Below, piece by piece: positions 57,785 to 64,000 of a DNA stretch of 64,000 nt. This DNA comes from Mycogone perniciosa (Eukaryota > Ascomycota > Sordariomycetes > Hypocreales > Hypocreaceae). Location: contig JAOALB010000041.1 of NCBI GenBank assembly GCA_025331125.1, positions 1 to 64,000 on the forward strand, read 5' to 3'. The notes under the pieces were generated by a model. That model was not told where the DNA came from. It made no database searches and saw only the letters and a program-made list of their open reading frames with translations. Within the stretch, counting starts at the first letter, position 1; each line of letters starts with the position of its first letter. The position numbers and the translations under genes are program-made.

Positions 57785-60226
57785 GTCGGTGGGGACCAGG
57801 CAGATGGGCCTAACAGCACAGAGCCGCAGACAGCATAATATAGGTGCGTAGGCGCCCTATTGGCCGTCTTAGACGCGGCCTGTCGACAGGGCTGCATGAT
57901 GAAAATAGCAGCATTGCTCTTCCGTAGCGTCCGTGCAAACAGGGCTATCAACCAAAGGGTGTTGTCTCGTGTTGTTCGGTTCGGCTGTCGTGGGGTTGCA
58001 GTTGGTGATGTTCAAATCCAGGGGTGATGGTTCGCTGTAACCATAGCGCCCCATAAATTCAGCACTCACCTGACTAGGTAGCACTACACCCCAGGCAGAC
58101 ACAATATTATGTACGGAGTACTGTCAGAAAAAAAGATCGCCATGATGCTAAAAAGGGCAGTACGAGTAATATGGTATGTATGTGTGTGTCTCGTGATTAT
58201 CAGTCGTGGCCATGGCCCCAGTTCTATTATATCTTTGGTTTTTCATCATAGTTCCATTATTCATGAGGCGCGGCACGGCCCGATTGGATAACGCTCCAGG
58301 CTGTGCAAACAGAAGCTAAATCCCACCCAGCATTAAGACGCCCGTATGCTCAAGCGGATGATCATAAAACGGGCATTCAGGGACCGCAAAACACATCATT
58401 GCCACAGCTGACCTTGATTTAGACAACTCTTACCCGGCTTATGTTTGTAATGCTCTAGTAATGCTTTTTGCGAATCTCTCTGTAGCCTCGGCTTTGTATC
58501 CACGCTTCTTGAAGCAGGTCTTCAATTAGGGCTTCCAGCAATAACGCACTTCTCTTCACCACCAAGAGTGAAAAGACCATTCAGATATTACCCTTTGTTT
58601 ATGGGAAAATGTGCGATCGCAAATACTGCATTTTCCTCTCCGTGAAAAGACGGTTGCATCATCAGACTCATGATGTTTTACGACCGATTTCACCAAGGGA
58701 CTTGTCAAGTGTAAGCCCCAACCCATATATAAAAGTGAACTCTGTAACCGATATTCTCGTATTCGATACGAGTGCAGCACAATCAATTTTCGGAAACAGT
58801 GTCGGCAGAATAAACAAGATACTCACTGTCCCGAATACACGACGGTAGAAATGCTTGAAGAACTCTTGGCGCTCGAGAAATCCGAACAAGAAAGGCGGAA
58901 AAACTATTTCGTGTCAGAGAAGGGCAAGGCAATCGGGGAGAGACAACTTCAGGCAAGCGGGCGACAATAACACAGGGACCGCAAGACAGATATCTAAATC
59001 ACCACAGCTAGCTCTAATTACTATAGATTCCTCTCGTTGTTATAGATAACCATTATCCAACTGGTATTTTTTTTTGCAATGGATGCTATGTAATACCAGG
59101 AAGGGCTCCAAACGCCTTATTAGCTAGCTGCCTATTAGGGTAATATAGATGCCCTAGCGTGGTCTGGAACAGGTAAACGTACTCCGTATTGTTAATGGGA
59201 TTCAAGAATTCTCCCCTATATGTGCAGAGGTAGATAGATCGACAACTTTACCCTCATCGCAAGTTCGCACGTGCATACATCGATGACACCGTTATTTTCT
59301 CGGAAACTCTGCATAACCACATTCGACATTTGAAGATAATCTTTAGACTCTTCAAGAGCTGGGATTGTGTCTATCTCCGGCCAAGTCGTTTGTCGGATAC
59401 CAATCCAGTCCTTTTTTATCCCCCACTTAGCGCTGGTCTCCAACTGCAAAGCTAGTACTCCGTATATATCTAATACATGTACGGAGTACTCCGTATACTT
59501 CACTAGAGTCCGTCCAGGATGCTACCCTTTGTCACTGATCACTGAATTGAGTAGGTGATATTCACAGTATCGGGTCGGCCATTACAGACGACTCGGCCCG
59601 AGCCATCAGGTTTTGAGAAACTAGGCCTTGTAAAATTTTGTCTTTTGTTTCTGAGTTTCCAATGTCGAGATAGTTGCCAAAGGACTCTCGGACTTTTTGC
59701 CTTTTTCTGGAGTAAACTTCTTACTCAATGCTGACACTACTTACTCCATAGTTACTGCGCCATGTGCGCCACCTGGACATACTCGTAGGTATGTCGTGAC
59801 ACGTCGAGTATGTACCTTCTTTCATGCAACTCGATCGTGTTACCTATAGCTGACCAACTGACAAACAACATGAATCTCTCAGCTTTGTGGAATTTGAGCG
59901 ATTCGCGAAAACCTTCTTGGCAAAGGGGGAGAAACTAGGTCAAATCTACTCTGTACGCCCTAATACAGCATCTTACAAGTATTAATAATACATAACGGCT
60001 CAAACTGGAAGTTCTACTCACACACAGCGGTACTGCCCTACCGTTCCGCTTACGACTCATCTCCATATGGAAAGGCTAGGCTCCACGCCTTTCACGGGCA
60101 TGATTGCTAACAACAAGGCGTCATCTCTCACACATACATAAACCGCTCAACGCTCTGCTCAGCGCATCATCTTGAGCTCCCTAGCATACCAATACTTGAC
60201 TACGTTTTATTTCATCCTTTGTCGCA
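57785..60226. other. 2.4 kb gene-poor gap
   Basis: No supported gene. The palindromic 9-mer occurs at 58112-58120, 59180-59188, 59456-59464 and as the double palindrome TACGGAGTACTCCGTA at 59480-59495. Remaining open frames are short and motif-free. Confidence 0.5.
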
Positions 60227-60978
60227 ATGCCTGCCGAGAACAAGCAGCCGCCGACCCATTACGGCGTTGTTCTGTTCACGGGCTTTCAAGCCCTCGACGT
60301 CTTTGGCGCCGTAGACATACTCAACATCCTCTCTTCATTCACGCCCCTAAAGTTCTCTATTATTGCAGCTACTCTGGACCCTGTGTCGACGCTCACGGCG
60401 GTAATACCAAACGCTGGCACGATTGGACAGAGCATCGTGCCCACGCATACCTTCGATAACCCCCCCGAAGGTGTTGAAGTTCTTCTCATTCCAGGTGGAA
60501 AGGGGGCCCGGGACCTTGAGAACACGCAGCCAGTGGTAGAATTTGTCCAAGCAACGTATCCAAAATTGCGCTATCTCCTTACTGTCTGTACCGGCAGTGC
60601 TCTTGTTGCGAGGTCAGGTCTTCTTGATGGCAAGGAGGCTACATCAAATAAAGTAGCTTTCGACTGGGTAAGTTGATACCACATGTTTGCTAAAAAGTAA
60701 CATGGTCGCAACACTTTACAAAAGTGCTCGAGAAAGCGTCTCTGACTATGGTGAAAAAGGTAATGACCCAAGGTCCTAACGTAAAGTGGGTTCGTCACGC
60801 CCGCTGGGTTACGGATGGCAATCTGTGGACATCGTCCGGTATATCAGCTGGTATTGATATGATGTATGCGTTCGTCGAACACCATCATGGAGAGGAGGTT
60901 GCTACAAGGATCGCGAAAGCTTCTGAATACATCCGAAACACAAACTCTTCCCACGACCCCTTCGGCGAGACTTCATGA
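60227..60978 (+). CDS. DJ-1/PfpI family protein
   Basis: Model join(60227..60667, 60760..60978), 219 aa. The 92-nt intron runs from GTAAGT to AAAAAG with a CTGAC branch. The acceptor at 60759 was preferred because it gives FDW-VMTQGPNVKWV, the usual spacing in this family; nearer acceptors insert extra residues. Motifs are VVLFTGFQALDVFGAVDIL, EVLLIPGGKGARDLE and the nucleophile elbow LTVCTGSALVARSGLL with the conserved Cys, then WTSSGISAGIDM. The class I amidotransferase-like fold includes glyoxalases, isonitrile hydratase-like enzymes and chaperones; the activity is not determinable. No targeting signal. Confidence 0.9.
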
Positions 60979-61092
60979 GTACATGGACACCATAATTTTA
61001 TACATTATCCATAGACAATACCCCCGCTATGTCATTCATTACCACCCCTCACTCTTAGTCGTTCACCGACAAGTGATTCTGAAGAGGAGAAA

Positions 61093-61714
61093 TTAGGTGT
61101 ACTTGCAGCTCACAGGCTTGGTAATGTCAAGCTTGCGGGTCGTGAAGCCCAAGCAGCCTTTGAGGCCAGCAGGCTCGTTAATGCCCTGAGAGATCCAGAT
61201 AGACCACTCTGGCCGGCCGGTGGTGGGACACGCAAGCAGATTGGAATTCTTGAACATCAGGCCGTCCTTCCCGTCGATCCTCCAGCCCTTGAATTCGCCA
61301 TAACGAGGACCCGTTGCTGAATCTCCGGTGACCCAACCAATCTTCCCCTGGCCTGTTTTGGACATGAATGTTAGCATACTGATGCACGGGATGACCGGAT
61401 AGGGTGCAAGCATTACCCATTCCAGAGCGGTCCGTGAAGACCCTCTGTCTCTCAGAGGGTCCACAAGTGGAGTAGAAGAACAATTCCTCATTCTCGATAT
61501 AGAAAGTCGCATAGTCCTGCGCCGGGCCCTTGCAAACAGAGTCCTGATGCGGGAGGTTGAGGAATAGGCTATTCAGCGAAGCGCTGACCTGGGAGAAATG
61601 GATTGGGCTGCTCGAGCGCAAGGCCAGCAACTGGAAGGTAGCTGGGGGTGCCGGCGTGGCAACGGCAGAGGCAGCTCCGAAGAGCGAGAGAGCGGTAGCA
61701 AGAGTAAACTTCAT
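61093..61714 (-). CDS. Small secreted protein (IgE-binding/PhiA-like family)
   Basis: Model complement(join(61093..61352, 61417..61714)), 185 aa, one intron (GTAATG...AACAG). A signal peptide is at the ATG 61714 (MKFTLATALSLFGAASAVA). The mature sequence has LALRSSSPIHFSQVSAS and, across the intron, the family's FTDRSGMGQGKIGWVTGD, GWRIDGKDGLMF, PEWSIWISQG and a cysteine pair near the end. This resembles a family of fungal secreted or wall proteins often annotated IgE-binding protein or PhiA-like. TATAAAAAGG lies ~110 bp upstream (61825-61834). Role probably in the cell wall or as a secreted antigen; not enzymatic. Confidence 0.85.
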
Positions 61715-62677
61715 GGTGACTGAAGAGGAAGATGTGCGTGGGCGAGGAGAGGTAGAGGCAAAAGATGCAATGGATTGATGAGGTTGTTGGTAGAGATGTC
61801 TATTCACGAGGGGCGTCCAGAGCCCTTTTTATATCCCCTGGGGTTCACGATTGAGTAAGGCATTTCAACCTCGGAGACCTATCACATCGTCATATCCGAC
61901 CTGTCAAATAGCAAAAAATATTGGCATGACGTCTCGCCTCACGCAAATACGAGAACGCAAGGTACACGGCGCTTCTTGGCAGAAACCTCCGAATGGCCGG
62001 CACTGGGAAATACGGATCCTGCCGAGGTGATTTGATCTTGGGCTGAACCTTGCCTTGATCGGATTTCGCCCCCTATTTGCTGGCAGGAGAGGGCTTTTGG
62101 AGCTCGGATACGAAATATTGACAGTTTTGACAGGCTGTGGCTGCACAAGCGCAAACGCCTCTTCAAAAGTATGGGCTGAAATGACCCGGACCGGAAGTAG
62201 CGTGCGGAAAGAATGTAACTCTATTGCAAAAATGCTATTCTTAGGACCGATGAGCCGATCCAGCTGGGTTGGGGCTGAAAGCCGAAGCCAACAGTGGCAA
62301 CATGGCGTCCAGTCGGCCATGTGAATTGATTCACCGCGGTGATTTGTCTCAGTTCGGGCCCTCATCGCGGTGACTTGCATATAATATGAAGAATGTATGA
62401 AATTGATATGTACTCGTATGTACTCGTAGAACAATGGTGGTATGTAGTAGTAGTATTATTAACAAAAGGTATCTGTAGATCTAATAAAAGCAACCAAACC
62501 TCGCTGACACACTTTATGCCTGTGTGGTTAAATCGAGTCTAAACGCTGATCATCGCCATGCATTATTAAATAGCCAATGCAGTTATGAACACCACGAAGT
62601 TCCAGCTTCACGGCCGTTAATCTTTCATAATGCAGGATTGTGCTGCTTTTTGGTCCAGCATAAATATTTCTCCACCC
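61715..62677. other. Intergenic region with TATA box
   Basis: About 960 bp. It includes the TATA-like element of the small secreted protein gene at 61825-61834. A 176-codon minus-strand open frame at 61904-62434 has no motif and looks accidental. Confidence 0.5.
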
Positions 62678-64000
62678 TTACACAACAGTTTCTTCAGCCC
62701 CTTCGGCATCCTCCTGCACTTGCTGGTCTGACAGCTTTGGGTTTCTCAAGGCCAGCGCAAATCCAATCATCGGTACGCAGATAACAATGCCTGCAATGCA
62801 GAGCAAGCTCTGAACGAGCTGATAGCTGCTGATAATTGCGTCTCTAATTTCTGTGCCAACAGGGTAATTCGATACGACCTGAAAAGGGTTCTCGTAAATC
62901 GCTCGTGCCAGCGTGGCATTGGGTTGAAATGCCAAGTTTGCTTCCAGGGTCGGATAGAGTGTCTGGGTCCAGATGGCCCCAGCTAAGCAGGTTCCCAGTG
63001 CGCTGCCGACGTTATAAAAAGACAGGTAGAGCCCCGTCAAAATGGCAACGTGGTCTCGTGATGCAGATGCTTGGATAGAGGCTTGGGTTGGGTAAGCGAA
63101 CAAACCTCCTGCAAGCCCCAAAAGTATCTGTGCACCGATGAGCCCTGATCTTGAGGCCGCTGTTGCTCCGCCGGGGAATCTAATGAGAAAGCCAAAGGCA
63201 ATCATGAATAGACACGTTCCCATCACAATGATGGGCTTGAGCCTTCGGATTCTGTACACAATCAAACCCACAACGACACCGCTGACCACGCCGAAAAACG
63301 AGTAGAGTGACAATATTCGGGTTGCGGTCTCCACGGGAAAATCGAATGCAACGATAAGGACGGTATAGAGATAGTTGCCCTGAACATACCAGGCAAGGTT
63401 TAGTAAACTCCGCACGGCGAGAGCTGCCCAGACACCCCGGTCTTTGAGAAGATGGAATGGGACGAGTGGATTTTTTGCCCAGTTTCTTTCCCAGCTAATA
63501 AAAGCGGGTATACAACAGAGTCCTATTACCAGCGGAACAAGAATCTGCGGGTTGCGCCAATGAGATACTGTCCCGCCGGCGACTGTAAGAGGTGCGAGGA
63601 CGAGACTGAATGCCGCAACAAGTGTGAGGAGGCCGATGACATCGAGTTGATCAAAGAGGTGGGGTCCCCATTTGCGAATACTATCAAATCGGAAAACGTC
63701 CAAGAACTCGTTCTTGGTGCCAGTCTTGGCCAAAGCTGTACGGCGGTCGATGGAGTACAGCGTGGTAAGCAAGGGTAGTGAAGCAATAGGATAGATGATG
63801 CACCACATGCCGATTCCCCAACGCCATGTGGTCACTCGCAACACAGCAGACGTAATGTTGCCGCTAATCCATGTGTTAATGACAAAGGGCAGTGCGGGTA
63901 TGTAGCTGAAGAAAACACGGGCTCGCATGGAAGAAAAGTCGGCAACGAGAACTTCCAAGAGCAAAACGATGCAAGTGTAGCCAACTTGGTATAGAATGGT
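62678..64000 (-). CDS. Siderophore-iron-type MFS transporter, partial (5' end beyond window)
   Basis: A continuous minus-strand frame from the window edge (64000) to 62678, about 440 C-terminal residues. At the edge the frame reads TILYQVGYTCIVLLLEVLVA without a start, so the N-terminal part lies outside. It has MFS membrane segments and the ARN/SIT-type layout: PALPFVINTWISGNI, RWGIGMWCIIYPIASLPLL, a cytosolic loop with FDQLDVIGLLTLVAAFSLVLAPLTVAGG, and a late LAGAIWTQTLYPTLEANL. The family imports ferric siderophores at the plasma membrane; the substrate is unknown. It ends EEGAEETVV-like, acidic. Confidence 0.88.
   Translation of the reverse strand, partial: TILYQVGYTCIVLLLEVLVADFSSMRARVFFSYIPALPFVINTWISGNITSAVLRVTTWRWGIGMWCIIYPIASLPLLTTLYSIDRRTALAKTGTKNEFLDVFRFDSIRKWGPHLFDQLDVIGLLTLVAAFSLVLAPLTVAGGTVSHWRNPQILVPLVIGLCCIPAFISWERNWAKNPLVPFHLLKDRGVWAALAVRSLLNLAWYVQGNYLYTVLIVAFDFPVETATRILSLYSFFGVVSGVVVGLIVYRIRRLKPIIVMGTCLFMIAFGFLIRFPGGATAASRSGLIGAQILLGLAGGLFAYPTQASIQASASRDHVAILTGLYLSFYNVGSALGTCLAGAIWTQTLYPTLEANLAFQPNATLARAIYENPFQVVSNYPVGTEIRDAIISSYQLVQSLLCIAGIVICVPMIGFALALRNPKLSDQQVQEDAEGAEETVV

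Noticed and set aside
61904..62434. 176-codon minus-strand frame
   Set aside because: No ATG-proximal signal, no motif, lies in the upstream region of the small secreted protein gene.
1..64000. CRISPR array or bacterial operon features
   Set aside because: None seen; introns, tRNA introns and gene families are eukaryotic.

Overview
The window is nuclear DNA from a filamentous ascomycete (Pezizomycotina, most likely Sordariomycetes/Hypocreales). Genes carry short 45-95 bp GT-AG introns with CTAAC/CTGAC-like branch sites. AT-rich blocks with C-to-T style decay suggest repeat-induced point mutation (RIP). Gene families are typically fungal: Zn2Cys6 regulators, a NACHT/TPR NLR, FAS1, NmrA, DUF7053 and DHA1/siderophore MFS. 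Three nuclear tRNA genes are present, two with anticodon introns. Gene models were built by hand, joining exons where frame, splice sites and family motifs agreed.

Left part (1-10.3 kb) is accessory, repeat-rich DNA. It holds an AT-rich block, a five-exon secreted glycosidase-like protein with twelve six-cysteine repeats, a small secreted cysteine-containing protein, an AT microsatellite, a MITE-like inverted-repeat element, a 17-bp tandem array and a decayed NLR relic. Middle-left (10.3-22.9 kb) is a quieter block: tRNA-Arg, a patatin-like lipase, a hypothetical protein, an FAD monooxygenase, a DUF7053 protein, a two-domain fasciclin protein and an NmrA-like protein. 23.5-27.1 kb is a cluster of broken genes: a PD-(D/E)XK-like protein split by one stop, an ankyrin protein with a frameshifted 5' end, and a kinase 5' fragment. 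An MFS drug transporter (28-29.8 kb) and an APH-fold kinase (31.6-33 kb) follow.

34.2-52.2 kb looks like a catabolic gene cluster. It has a 2,3-dihydroxybenzoate decarboxylase-like amidohydrolase, an FAD aromatic hydroxylase, an intradiol dioxygenase of hydroxyquinol-like type, a class III CoA-transferase, an alpha/beta hydrolase of enol-lactonase type, a 4-coumarate-CoA-ligase-like enzyme ending in a PTS1-like tripeptide, a C45 (IAT-like) acyltransferase and two Zn2Cys6 regulators. The enzymes can be ordered as decarboxylation/hydroxylation of an aromatic acid, ring opening, lactone hydrolysis and CoA activation. Substrate and boundaries are inference.

Right part: tRNA-Asp, a 1489-residue NLR (Goodbye-like N-terminus, NACHT, TPR, C-terminal zinc-finger-like module), a 2.4 kb gene-poor gap, a DJ-1/PfpI protein, a small secreted protein of the family often annotated IgE-binding/PhiA-like, and a siderophore-type MFS transporter running off the right edge. 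A palindromic 9-mer, TACGGAGTA/TACTCCGTA, recurs through the intergenic DNA.
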